A stretch of DNA of 64,000 bases from Glaciihabitans sp. (GTDB lineage Bacteria; Actinomycetota; Actinomycetes; Actinomycetales; Microbacteriaceae): assembly GCA_025464095.1 (NCBI GenBank), contig JAODMF010000025.1, forward strand, positions 25,090 through 89,089, in the 5' to 3' direction. A model generated the notes under the pieces. That model was not told the origin of the DNA, did no database searches, and saw only the letters and a program-made list of their open reading frames with translations. Below, piece after piece: positions 26,279 to 33,789 of this stretch. Numbering within the stretch: the stretch's first letter is position 1; each line of letters begins with the position of its first letter. The translations under genes were made by a program, and so were the position numbers.

Positions 26279-27547
26279 GTGGCCTCTGAACCCTCCGCCA
26301 CGGCGGCAAGCGTGCCCGTTTTCCGGCCACACGGTCCAGTCTCCGGCTCACTCGGCATTGTCGCCGACGACCTCACAGGGGCGGGGGATGCAGCCGTGCA
26401 ATTCGCCGAACGAGGTTGGGACGCTCGGCTGGCGCTCCGTGAGAGTCCTCGGGGTCCTTTATCCAGGCGCTCTGTGCTCGCCGCCATAACCGATGCGCGC
26501 GCGATGCAGCACGCGGATAGCGCGGCCGCGACGGCGCGACTGACGAGCGCTTTCGAAGTCGCTGGCGTGGAACGCCTCTACCTGAAGATCGACTCAACCA
26601 TGCGGGGTTCCGTGCACTCGCAAATCGTAGGGGCGATTCGTGGTTGGTCGCGGAGACATCCGACAGCCTTCGTGGTCGTGTGTCCCGCATATCCCACGAT
26701 GGGGCGCACGGTCGAGGCCGGACGAGTTCTGGTTAATGGCGTTCCGGTCGATGAACTGGGAGTCGCGCGAGATCCCGTCACGCCAGTACCAAGCAGCGCA
26801 CTCGCGACGCTGCTGCCAGGCGCTGTCGGCACGTTCTTGGCCCCCAACGCACCGAGCGTGGCGCGAGTCACGAAGTTGGTGAAGGCGGGCCAGCGGATCC
26901 TGGTCGCTGACGCTCGCTGCGATGCGGATCTCGATGGGATCGCTGCCGCACTACGTCAGCTCGGTCCGGCGGCCATCGCGGTCGGATCGGCGGGTTTGGC
27001 TGCGGCGATCGCACGGATCGATCGACCGTGCGGAAGCGCAGGTCAACAATTCGCATCCGCTTTCGGACGAGCGCATCGCGTCCTCATCGTGATTTCCTCA
27101 CTCCACGCAAGTTCGGCGCGACAGCAGGACTACCTCGCCGAATGGGTGTCGGGCCGTCCTGAACTAACTCGGACGTCGCGTCGAGTCACGGTCGTCGCGC
27201 GTCCCGAGAACCGCGACACCCCGGCACCCCTGGTCGCGGCGGCCCTCGCGGAGCAGGCGGCCGGCATCCTTGACAGTGAGGGTATCGATGCGCTTGTGCT
27301 CGTGGGGGGTGACGGTGCCAGAGCGGTGCTCGCCCGGCTCGATGCAACCGAAATTCTGTTCAGTCACTCCCTCCGCGCGGGTGCGCCGATCGGCATGATC
27401 CGCGGTGGCCGCGCAGACGGCCTGCTCGTGGTGACGAAAGCCGGCGGATTTGGCTCAGCCACGCTTCTCGCCGAGATCGTTCGGGACCTTGTAGAACCTG
27501 CCGGCGCAGTGACGCCGTCCAGCCCCGATGAGAGGACAAACCCATGA
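26279..27547 (+). CDS. DUF1537 four-carbon acid sugar kinase (DtnK-like)
   Basis: 422 residues from GTG 26279, chosen because TTGGAG lies 5 nt upstream; the TTG at 26243 would run the frame through the operator. N-terminal GIVADDLTGAGDAAVQFAE and C-terminal VLVGGDGARAVLARL and VVTKAGGFGS are DUF1537 kinase signatures. DtnK phosphorylates D-threonate (or D-erythronate) on O-4. Its stop overlaps the PdxA2 start (ATGA), the arrangement known from kinase-PdxA2 pathways that yield dihydroxyacetone phosphate. Substrate stereochemistry cannot be read from sequence. Confidence 0.88.
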   Translation: MASEPSATAASVPVFRPHGPVSGSLGIVADDLTGAGDAAVQFAERGWDARLALRESPRGPLSRRSVLAAITDARAMQHADSAAATARLTSAFEVAGVERLYLKIDSTMRGSVHSQIVGAIRGWSRRHPTAFVVVCPAYPTMGRTVEAGRVLVNGVPVDELGVARDPVTPVPSSALATLLPGAVGTFLAPNAPSVARVTKLVKAGQRILVADARCDADLDGIAAALRQLGPAAIAVGSAGLAAAIARIDRPCGSAGQQFASAFGRAHRVLIVISSLHASSARQQDYLAEWVSGRPELTRTSRRVTVVARPENRDTPAPLVAAALAEQAAGILDSEGIDALVLVGGDGARAVLARLDATEILFSHSLRAGAPIGMIRGGRADGLLVVTKAGGFGSATLLAEIVRDLVEPAGAVTPSSPDERTNP

Positions 27548-28575
27548 AATTGCCCACGCTTGCCGTCACCCTGGGCGACATTGCAGGCATCGGCCCCGAG
27601 ATCGTCGCCAAGGCACTGCTCGGGCATCGCGACCTCCGCGAGTCGTGCGTGCCCATCGTTGTTGGCGACGCGGACGCACTGCGCAGGGCAATCGGCTTCG
27701 TCGGCGGCGACCCGACCGCGGTGCGAGTCATCGACTCCCCGAGTGACGCACGCAACCTCCCCGGCACGATCGACCTCATCCAGATGGGACCGTCGCTTGC
27801 TCATGTGCCGGTTGGAGAACTGAGCGCCGAAGCGGGTGACGCCGCGTACCGGTTTGTCGTCGAAGCGTGTCGACTCGCTCGCGAGGGTGAGGTGGACGGC
27901 ATCGTGACGCCACCCCTCAATAAGGCTGCCATGCACGCGGGGGGTCACAATTGGCCCGGACACACAGAGCTGCTCGCCCACCAGTTTGGCATTGACACCT
28001 TCTCGCTCGTGCTGTCGGCCGAGGACCTCTATCTCTTTCATCTCACGACACACGTATCCATGCGGCAGGCCATCGAGGACATCACCTTCGAGCGCACGCT
28101 GCAGGTATTGCAACTCGCCGACGCGTTCGCCCGCTCGATCGGCAAGCCGGGTGAGCTCATCGGGGTGGCGGGGCTCAATCCACATGCGGGTGAGAATCGA
28201 CTGTTCGGCACCGAAGATGCGGATATCCTCGCTCCCGCCGTCGCCGCGGCGCGTGGCCTTGGTGTCAACGCGGTCGGACCGCTCCCGGGCGACGCCCTCA
28301 TCCCGGCTGCCGTTCGGGGAAAGTACAATTTCGTCATCGCCTGCTACCACGACCAGGGGCACGCGCCATTCAAGGCTGTGTATGGGGACGACGGCGTGAA
28401 CATTACCGTCGGCCTGCCCGTCGTGCGCGTGTCGGTGGACCATGGCACGGCATTCGACATCGCCGGTCAGGGCGTTGCGCGCGAAGCGAGCCTTGTGCTG
28501 GCGATCGCGCGTGCCGCGGCGCTCGCGCCCGGGTGGGAAGTGGTGGCACACACGGCCCGCACGACCGAGTTGTGA
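27544..28575 (+). CDS. pdxA2: PdxA2-type 4-phospho-tetronate dehydrogenase
   Basis: 343 residues, PdxA family. TLGDIAGIGPEI at the N-terminus, and metal-binding His in GHTELLAHQ, TTHVSMR and CYHDQGHAPFK. PdxA proper acts in vitamin B6 synthesis; PdxA2 paralogues next to DUF1537 kinases oxidise 4-phospho-D-threonate or -erythronate to a 3-keto acid that decarboxylates to dihydroxyacetone phosphate. The start overlaps the kinase stop, and no other B6 gene is near, so the catabolic role is favoured. Confidence 0.9.
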   Translation: MKLPTLAVTLGDIAGIGPEIVAKALLGHRDLRESCVPIVVGDADALRRAIGFVGGDPTAVRVIDSPSDARNLPGTIDLIQMGPSLAHVPVGELSAEAGDAAYRFVVEACRLAREGEVDGIVTPPLNKAAMHAGGHNWPGHTELLAHQFGIDTFSLVLSAEDLYLFHLTTHVSMRQAIEDITFERTLQVLQLADAFARSIGKPGELIGVAGLNPHAGENRLFGTEDADILAPAVAAARGLGVNAVGPLPGDALIPAAVRGKYNFVIACYHDQGHAPFKAVYGDDGVNITVGLPVVRVSVDHGTAFDIAGQGVAREASLVLAIARAAALAPGWEVVAHTARTTEL

Positions 28576-28619
28576 GCCTGCCGGGATCGGCTCCGATTTG
28601 CGTGACTTGGCAGTTTGCT

Positions 28620-28629
28620 CAAACGTTCG
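28620..28629. promoter_or_regulatory. Possible autoregulatory LacI-type site
   Basis: CAAACGTTCG with palindromic AACGTT core (28622-28627), about 80 nt upstream of the LacI gene. It matches the operator GAAACGTTTC imperfectly; autoregulation is inferred. Confidence 0.35.
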
Positions 28630-28694
28630 CGAAAAATCTCCCGGTGATTTCGGAAGGGGGTGGGGGCAACCCTCCTCTTTTGGCGTCAAGGGCT

Positions 28695-28700
28695 TATACA
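28695..28700 (+). promoter_or_regulatory. -10 element giving a leaderless LacI-gene mRNA
   Basis: TATACA ends 8 nt before the ATG at 28709, so transcription would begin at or just before the start codon. No ribosome binding site is seen at a usable distance. Leaderless mRNAs are common in actinobacteria. Confidence 0.35.
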
Positions 28701-28708
28701 CTAGCTTC

Positions 28709-29743
28709 ATGTCTACGGAAACTCTCGCTAGCCCCCGCGGGGCTCGGTCGACGTTGTCCGCGGTCGCGGACGAAGCGGGTGTCTCCATGTCCACCGTCTC
28801 GAAGGTGCTCAATGGGCGCCCCGGCGTCTCGCTCACCACCCGCGCCCGCGTCGAGGCACTCCTGCAGGACCAGGGCTATAACCGGCGGGGCGAAGCGCAA
28901 GCGGCGCCACTCATTGAGCTCGTGTTCAGTGCCCTCACAACGGAGTGGGCCATCGAAATCATCCGCGGCGTCGAGAGTGTCGCTCGCGAGAACGGCATGA
29001 GCATCGTCCTCACCCAATCCGGCGACCGGCAGTCGCCCGGGCCCGAGTGGATCGACGGTGTGCTGCGCCGACGCCCGCTTGGCGTGATCCTGATCTTTTC
29101 TGACCTTTCCGACGAGAACAAGAAGCAGCTCCGTATCCGGAACATTCCCTTCGTCGTGATCGATCCCGCGGGCAATCCGGCTCCCGATGTGCCCTCGGTC
29201 GGCGCGGCCAATTGGTCTGGCGGAGTGCTGGCAACCAAGCACCTCATCGACCTCGGCCACACCAGGATCGCAATGATCTCCGGACCCGACGACATGATGT
29301 GCTCGAGGGCCCGAGTCTCGGGTTACCGCTCCGCGCTCGAGGAGGCAGGTATCCCGGTAAGGGAGGACCTCATCCTGGCGGGCGAATTCTTGCGCGAGGA
29401 CGGCATCCGCGCTGGACGAGAATTGCTTACACGCGCCGATCGCCCCACCGCCATCTTCGCAGGCAACGACATGCAGGCCCTCGGCGTGTACGAGGTGGCC
29501 AGGGAACTTGACCTGGAAATCCCCCGCGACCTCTCCGTCGTGGGATACGACGATCTCAAGATCGCGCAGTGGGTCGGCCCGCCCTTGACTACGGTACGAC
29601 AACCACTTAACGAGATGGCCGAGCAGGCCACGCGACTGGTCATCCGGTTGCGCGAAGATGCGCAGAACGAGAGCCTTAGGGTCGATCTCGCAACCGACAT
29701 CGTCGTGCGCAACAGCACAGCAAAGCCCGCAGCGCTGGTCTGA
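28709..29743 (+). CDS. LacI/GalR-family transcriptional regulator
   Basis: 344 residues from ATG 28709. N-terminal helix-turn-helix LSAVADEAGVSMSTVSKVLN (about residues 16-35) and a periplasmic-binding-protein-like effector domain (GVESVARENGMSIVLTQS, HTRIAMISGP, FAGNDMQALGVYE, DLSVVGYDD). It probably represses the kinase-PdxA2 operon upstream and the ThuA-Gfo/Idh operon downstream, both of which carry AAACGTTT sites, until a sugar or sugar acid binds. The upstream in-frame extension to 28442 overlaps pdxA2 and is not credible. Confidence 0.93.
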   Translation: MSTETLASPRGARSTLSAVADEAGVSMSTVSKVLNGRPGVSLTTRARVEALLQDQGYNRRGEAQAAPLIELVFSALTTEWAIEIIRGVESVARENGMSIVLTQSGDRQSPGPEWIDGVLRRRPLGVILIFSDLSDENKKQLRIRNIPFVVIDPAGNPAPDVPSVGAANWSGGVLATKHLIDLGHTRIAMISGPDDMMCSRARVSGYRSALEEAGIPVREDLILAGEFLREDGIRAGRELLTRADRPTAIFAGNDMQALGVYEVARELDLEIPRDLSVVGYDDLKIAQWVGPPLTTVRQPLNEMAEQATRLVIRLREDAQNESLRVDLATDIVVRNSTAKPAALV

Positions 29744-30112
29744 CCTCTTCCACGGCTGTCACCATTCCAGGCCTGATCGACGGGCCGTTGACGGTGCTTT
29801 AAGGCGCTCCCCGTGCTACCGGCCTGAGCGTCACGAGCGTATCGAACGTGCCTGCGATTCGAACGTGCCACCGCGTGAGGCCTTGCTCCCTGCGCCGCAG
29901 GTTCTCGCGTGCAGCGTGCCGGAGCTCAGCCGACCGGCGTGGGTGATTCGAGCCTTGTCGCGCTCATCAGGTAAACGTTTCTCTTTTAGTTATGAAAGAT
30001 GCCGCGATTAACGGTAACGTGGAGCACGGGTAGGGATCGCCTATTGACGTGCCGAAGCAACAATCGACGCGGACGTCACCAAGCAATCGCATGAAAGTGA
30101 GACCGATAGTTC
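29744..30112. other. 369-bp intergenic region
   Basis: No credible gene. The right half turns AT-rich and carries the operator-like site at 29973-29980 and a TATGAA element near 29991, which together would serve the ThuA-Gfo/Idh operon. The left half has no recognisable element. Confidence 0.5.
29971..29981. promoter_or_regulatory. LacI-type operator upstream of ThuA
   Basis: GTAAACGTTTC, with the perfect palindrome AAACGTTT at 29973-29980, about 140 nt before the ThuA start and just upstream of a TATGAA -10-like element. It shares nine of the ten bases of the site at 26252. Confidence 0.5.
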
Positions 30113-30835
30113 ATGAACGACACCGCGCAATCCCAACAGCCTGCAACTCGTAAGGCCCTCGTCGTGCGTGGCGGCTGGGAGGGGCATCAACCCGTCGAGA
30201 CCACCGACCTGTTCATCCCGTTCCTGGAAGCAAACGGCTTTGAGGTGCACGTCGAAGACTCGCCGAAGCCCTACGCGGACAACGAGTACATGCAAACCGT
30301 CGATCTCCTGTTGCAGATAAACACGATGACGACGATCGAGTCCGAGCAGTTTGCAGGACTCCGGAGGGCCGTCGAGAATGGCATGGGATTCGGCGGGTGG
30401 CATGGCGGGATCGCGGATTCTTATCGCAACAACTCGGACTATCTGCACCTGGTCGGCGGCCAATTCGCGGCACATCCCGGTAAGCGTGCCGAAGAACGTA
30501 TCGGCGAACGGTCGGACAACTACGTGCCGTACACCGTGAACATGCTGCCGGCGGCAGCTGAACATCCGATAACCAAGGGAATCGGGGACTTCGAGCTCAC
30601 CACCGAGCAGTACTGGGTGCTCCATGACGATTACAACGACGTCCTCGCGACGACCACCCAGGAAGCTCGACCCGGTGACCCCTGGCGCCGGCCTGTCACC
30701 TCCCCCGCCATTTGGACGCGCCAGTGGGGTAAGGGCCGAATATTCGTGTCGACTCCCGGCCACCAACTCGACATCGTGAAGAATCCCGCCGTTCGCACGA
30801 TTATCGAAAGGGGCCTGCTGTGGGCGGCCCGCTGA
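30113..30835 (+). CDS. ThuA-domain (trehalose-utilisation-like) protein
   Basis: 240 residues with the glutamine-amidotransferase-like ThuA fold: VVRGGWEGHQPVET, GFGGWHGGIADSY and KGRIFVSTPGHQLDI. ThuA proteins accompany 3-keto-sugar metabolism together with Gfo/Idh/MocA enzymes; their exact reaction is not settled. The end overlaps the Gfo/Idh/MocA gene by 16 nt, so the two are translated together. Likely under the LacI-type site at 29971. Confidence 0.9.
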   Translation: MNDTAQSQQPATRKALVVRGGWEGHQPVETTDLFIPFLEANGFEVHVEDSPKPYADNEYMQTVDLLLQINTMTTIESEQFAGLRRAVENGMGFGGWHGGIADSYRNNSDYLHLVGGQFAAHPGKRAEERIGERSDNYVPYTVNMLPAAAEHPITKGIGDFELTTEQYWVLHDDYNDVLATTTQEARPGDPWRRPVTSPAIWTRQWGKGRIFVSTPGHQLDIVKNPAVRTIIERGLLWAAR

Positions 30836-31917
30836 AATTCGGGGTCATCGGCGTCGGCAAGATCAGCGCCCAGTATTTTGCCTCGTTGCCGTCGCTGCCG
30901 GGCCTCGAATTGGTGGCAGTCGCCGATCTGGATGAGGACCGAGCACGGCAAGCCGCCTCGGAGCAGAACGTGGAGGCGATGTCAGTGTCACGCCTTCTCG
31001 ACGACGGGCGTGTGCAGGCCGTGCTCAACCTGACTATTCCCGCGGCGCACGCCGAGGTGGCCGTCAGAGCACTCCACGCGGGCAAACACGTCTACACCGA
31101 GAAGCCCCTGGCGGTGACCCCCGCCGAGGCGACAAAGATCCTCGCTGCGGCGAAGGAGACCGGTCTGCGTGTCGGCTCGGCGCCTGACACCGTGCTTGGC
31201 ACCGGCATACAGACCGCGCGACAACAGCTCGACGACGGGGCGATTGGCCAGCCCGTGGGCGCAACTGCGTTCTGGGCTTCTCCGGGGCACGAGCGCTGGC
31301 ATCCGGCGCCCCAGTTTTATTACCAACAGGGCGCCGGGCCGCTCTACGACATGGGTCCGTACTACATCAGCGCGCTGGTTACCATGCTCGGACCCGTGGT
31401 TCGAGTTTCCGGCGCGGTCGCCAGGTCGGCGCGTGAGCGAATCGTTGAATCAGGTCCTTCGTCGGGCGAGCGAATCGCGGTCGACGTCGACACCCATGTC
31501 ACTGCCATCCTGGAGCACGCGTCCGGCGTTGCGTCGACCGTCACCATGAGCTTCGACGTCTGGGCGTCCGTGGTTCCTAACATCGAGGTGTACGGAACGT
31601 CAGGCACCCTGGGCGTTCCTGATCCAAACCACTTCTCCGACCCCGTGAGGATCTGGACGAAGGATGATCCCGAGTGGCGAACAGTTGCACCCACGGCAGG
31701 TTACGCGGATGCGAGTCGCGGGTACGGGCTCGCTGACCTCGGTCGCGCGATCGAGACAGGGCGACCCCATCGAGCATCGGCCCAACTCGCCTTCCATGTG
31801 CTTGAGATCATGGATGCGATCCTGAAGGCCGGCAGTCACCACCAGGTGATCTCCCTCACGAGTACCGTCGAACGACCCGAGCCCGTGCCACTGGGCGTGC
31901 TTCCCAACACATGGTGA
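30820..31917 (+). CDS. Gfo/Idh/MocA-family dehydrogenase
   Basis: 365 residues from GTG 30820, with AAAGGGG upstream inside the ThuA gene. Rossmann motif GVGKIS (about residues 11-16), catalytic EKPLAVTP (about residue 92) and GPLYDMGPYYISAL for the His/Asp region. NAD(P)-dependent sugar or polyol dehydrogenase. The ThuA pairing suggests sugar oxidation at C-3 or similar; the actual substrate is unknown. It is the third such enzyme in the cluster and only distantly like the other two. Confidence 0.9.
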   Translation: MGGPLKFGVIGVGKISAQYFASLPSLPGLELVAVADLDEDRARQAASEQNVEAMSVSRLLDDGRVQAVLNLTIPAAHAEVAVRALHAGKHVYTEKPLAVTPAEATKILAAAKETGLRVGSAPDTVLGTGIQTARQQLDDGAIGQPVGATAFWASPGHERWHPAPQFYYQQGAGPLYDMGPYYISALVTMLGPVVRVSGAVARSARERIVESGPSSGERIAVDVDTHVTAILEHASGVASTVTMSFDVWASVVPNIEVYGTSGTLGVPDPNHFSDPVRIWTKDDPEWRTVAPTAGYADASRGYGLADLGRAIETGRPHRASAQLAFHVLEIMDAILKAGSHHQVISLTSTVERPEPVPLGVLPNTW

Positions 31918-31930
31918 TGCCGGCGCGGCT

Positions 31931-32389
31931 TCATGGTGTTCCGGCGAGGCGCGCCAGTTCAGCGGAGAAGGCCTCGAAGCCGAGCAACGGGGCGAAGAAC
32001 TGGGCATCCGCAGTTTCGACGTCGCCGGTCGCCCGGCGTGCGGCCTGAATTCCATCGGCTGTGGGACGTAAGACGCGAGCGCGACCGTCAGTCGGGTGCC
32101 ATGGTCGTTCGATCAGCTGCTTCGCTTCAAGCACGCGGAGAACTTGGGAGGTCATCATCACGTCAGTTGCGGCGAACTCTGCCAACTCCGCTTGCGTGAG
32201 CTGTCGAGCCGGATCGTCGGCGTGGAGCCAGACCAGGGATGCGAGCAGGACGTACTGAACATGGGTGAGGTCGTGGTGAGCAAGCGCTGCCCGCATCGCC
32301 GCCTGCCACCGGTTCGTGACCTGCCACAGCGTCAGGCCTGGACTCTCCGACGCCGCAGTGAACCGGCTGCCGAGAGAGTTATCAGGCAC
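31931..32389 (-). CDS. MarR-family transcriptional regulator
   Basis: 152 residues from GTG 32389. Winged-helix signature: HVQYVLLASLVWL, LTQAELAEFAATDVMMTSQV, RPWHPTDGRARVLRPT. It overlaps the SRPBCC gene by 8 nt and is its translational partner; the pair probably autoregulates through the dyad at 32833. Its first ~25 codons lie in a 77-bp sequence repeated at 33569-33645. Confidence 0.88.
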   Translation of the reverse strand: MPDNSLGSRFTAASESPGLTLWQVTNRWQAAMRAALAHHDLTHVQYVLLASLVWLHADDPARQLTQAELAEFAATDVMMTSQVLRVLEAKQLIERPWHPTDGRARVLRPTADGIQAARRATGDVETADAQFFAPLLGFEAFSAELARLAGTP

Positions 32390-32392
32390 GAA
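32316..32392. repeat. Direct repeat B, copy 1 (77 bp)
   Basis: Covers the first ~25 codons of the MarR gene. It is identical to 33569-33645 except for one base (G/T in CAGCGTC versus CAGCTTC). Flanking sequence on both sides does not match. Confidence 0.92.
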
Positions 32393-32810
32393 TACCGCGT
32401 TCCGCGGCGGTCAGCAGCTCGTCCATCGCCACCGGGAAGTCTCCACTTATCTGGGGTCCGAGTTCGGGGCCGATCTCATCCGCATCGTCGCCGGTGATCT
32501 CCAATTCATGCCTCACCGTCGTGCCTCCGGCGGGAGAAAGAGTCAACCGGTGCCGGAACGTCAGGGTGAGTCCCCCGAACGCGGTTTGATCCGCGTAGAG
32601 GACGGGAGGTTCCAGCTCGGTGATCAGCGATTCCATGGAATCCTGCCCCTGTGGCGTGATGGTCAGACGTGTCCCGACCTCGAACGGGCCGTGCAGTTCG
32701 AACGAATCGGAATTCGGGCCAAGGGCTGTTCCCGAATGCAGCGCGCGAAGGGCATCCCAGACCGCTTCCCGGCTGGATGTCGTTGTCGCCTCGTAGTTCG
32801 TGGTCCACAT
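32382..32810 (-). CDS. SRPBCC-family protein
   Basis: 142 residues of the START/Bet v1-like fold, polyketide-cyclase/AHSA1 type: an N-terminal strand WTTNYEATTTSS, FEVGTRLTITPQG, RHRLTLSPAGGTTVRHELEI and a long C-terminal helix. It binds hydrophobic ligands in the cytosol. Start ATG 32810 with AAAGGGG upstream. It is followed by an overlapping MarR gene, a common regulator-SRPBCC pair. Confidence 0.85.
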   Translation of the reverse strand: MWTTNYEATTTSSREAVWDALRALHSGTALGPNSDSFELHGPFEVGTRLTITPQGQDSMESLITELEPPVLYADQTAFGGLTLTFRHRLTLSPAGGTTVRHELEITGDDADEIGPELGPQISGDFPVAMDELLTAAERGIRA

Positions 32811-32832
32811 TACGTTCCCCTTTCAAAAATAA

Positions 32833-32844
32833 TAAGTCCGCTTA
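32833..32844. promoter_or_regulatory. Dyad between SRPBCC-MarR operon and divergent gene
   Basis: TAAG-TCCG-CTTA within an AT-rich segment, 23 nt before the SRPBCC start and about 30 nt before the divergent gene at 32876. It is likely a MarR operator controlling both directions. Confidence 0.38.
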
Positions 32845-32875
32845 CTATACCAGTTGCCGTGGGGTGAGGGCAGAA

Positions 32876-33463
32876 ATGAGGAACACTGAGATCGAATGCG
32901 CGATGATCAACACAGCCGCGACTGCCTTGGCCGCGGGAGCAGTGCATCAACTCGTCCGGCGAACCGGACAAGATCAAGGGAAATCAGGAACACTGATGGC
33001 AAAATTGCACAAGCTCTTTTGGACTGGAATAGACATCGAAACGTCGCTCGACACCGACCTGGCATGGGTAGCCGTTGCTGAGGCGATCGCCCAGGTGAAA
33101 GGGAAGTTCCATCTCGCGGCTGATGCCCCGCTTCAGAAGACGTACGACATCAAGGGTTCGGAGACGTTATTCGCGACAAGTCCGGAGCTGACGTTCGAGG
33201 TCCAGATCTCTGATGAGTTCATGGGTCGGCGGGCCATACGCACCCGCGTCATCCAGGCATTGTTGAAGGATGGCAGCATCCCATTCGGGCCGCAAAAGAT
33301 GCTGGGCCAGAAGGCATACATGAAGTTCGCACAGGCGCTGGGGGTGCGGGTCGCCCACGTCGACCCCGCATCCGTGGCGAGCTTGAGGGAGGGTCCGATG
33401 CCCGACGGATTCGCCCTGAACGCGCTTGCAACCCGCCCGGCACCGCCCGCAACAGCGCTGTGA
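32876..33463 (+). CDS. Hypothetical protein
   Basis: 195 residues from ATG 32876 (GAGGG upstream); ATG 32996 (155 residues, AGGA upstream, MAKLHKLFW start) is an equally good start. No signal peptide. Mixed alpha/beta sequence (AWVAVAEAIAQVKGKFHLA; FEVQISDEFMGRRAIRTRVIQALL) with a Pro/Ala-rich tail (RPAPPATAL). No family recognised. It is divergent from the SRPBCC-MarR pair and lies between repeat B copy 1 and repeat A copy 1. Confidence 0.6.
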   Translation: MRNTEIECAMINTAATALAAGAVHQLVRRTGQDQGKSGTLMAKLHKLFWTGIDIETSLDTDLAWVAVAEAIAQVKGKFHLAADAPLQKTYDIKGSETLFATSPELTFEVQISDEFMGRRAIRTRVIQALLKDGSIPFGPQKMLGQKAYMKFAQALGVRVAHVDPASVASLREGPMPDGFALNALATRPAPPATAL

Positions 33464-33512
33464 AGACCGCCGAGCGCGGTGCACTCGTTGCGCCCAACCG
33501 GCGCGCGACCAA

Positions 33513-33567
33513 GGTTTGACCTAGTGCGCTCCGGCGGCCAGGTGCGAGTCGGTGGTGATCGTCCCAT
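33513..33567. repeat. Direct repeat A, copy 1 (55 bp)
   Basis: Non-functional copy of the last ~15 codons and stop of the lipoprotein gene. One mismatch to 35315-35369 (TAGTGCG versus TAGTTCG). It abuts repeat B copy 2 with one base between. Confidence 0.92.
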
Positions 33568-33568
33568 T

Positions 33569-33645
33569 GTGACCTGCCACAGCTTCAGGCCTGGACTCTC
33601 CGACGCCGCAGTGAACCGGCTGCCGAGAGAGTTATCAGGCACGAA
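33569..33645. repeat. Direct repeat B, copy 2 (77 bp)
   Basis: Gene fragment: the first ~25 codons of the MarR gene (32389 leftwards), one mismatch, truncated at the junction with repeat A copy 1. Not part of a functional gene here. Confidence 0.92.
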
Positions 33646-33789
33646 CATAGGCTCGGCCTGCCTCCTGCCGCGCATACTTCATCGGGACTGCGTAGCCGAC
33701 CACTTAGCTTCACGAGCGAATCGGCAGACCATCCGCGCGCAAACACAGGTAAGTTTGTCCACCGCCCACAATCTGCCCCGGAGATCGCC

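Larger units (their letters stand above)
33464..33789. other. 326-bp gap with duplication junction
   Basis: It contains repeat A copy 1 (33513-33567), one base, and repeat B copy 2 (33569-33645): the 3' end of the lipoprotein gene joined to the 5' end of the MarR gene. The remaining 33646-33789 shows no gene; GGAG at its right end is the ribosome site of the next gene. Confidence 0.8.

Noticed and set aside
27364..28839. 491-codon open frame antisense to pdxA2 and the LacI gene start
   Set aside because: No ribosome site or motif; the sense genes are recognisable over the whole stretch.
33133..33675. 180-codon minus-strand frame across the repeat junction
   Set aside because: It is a chance fusion of the MarR 5' fragment with out-of-frame lipoprotein DNA and antisense of the hypothetical gene.
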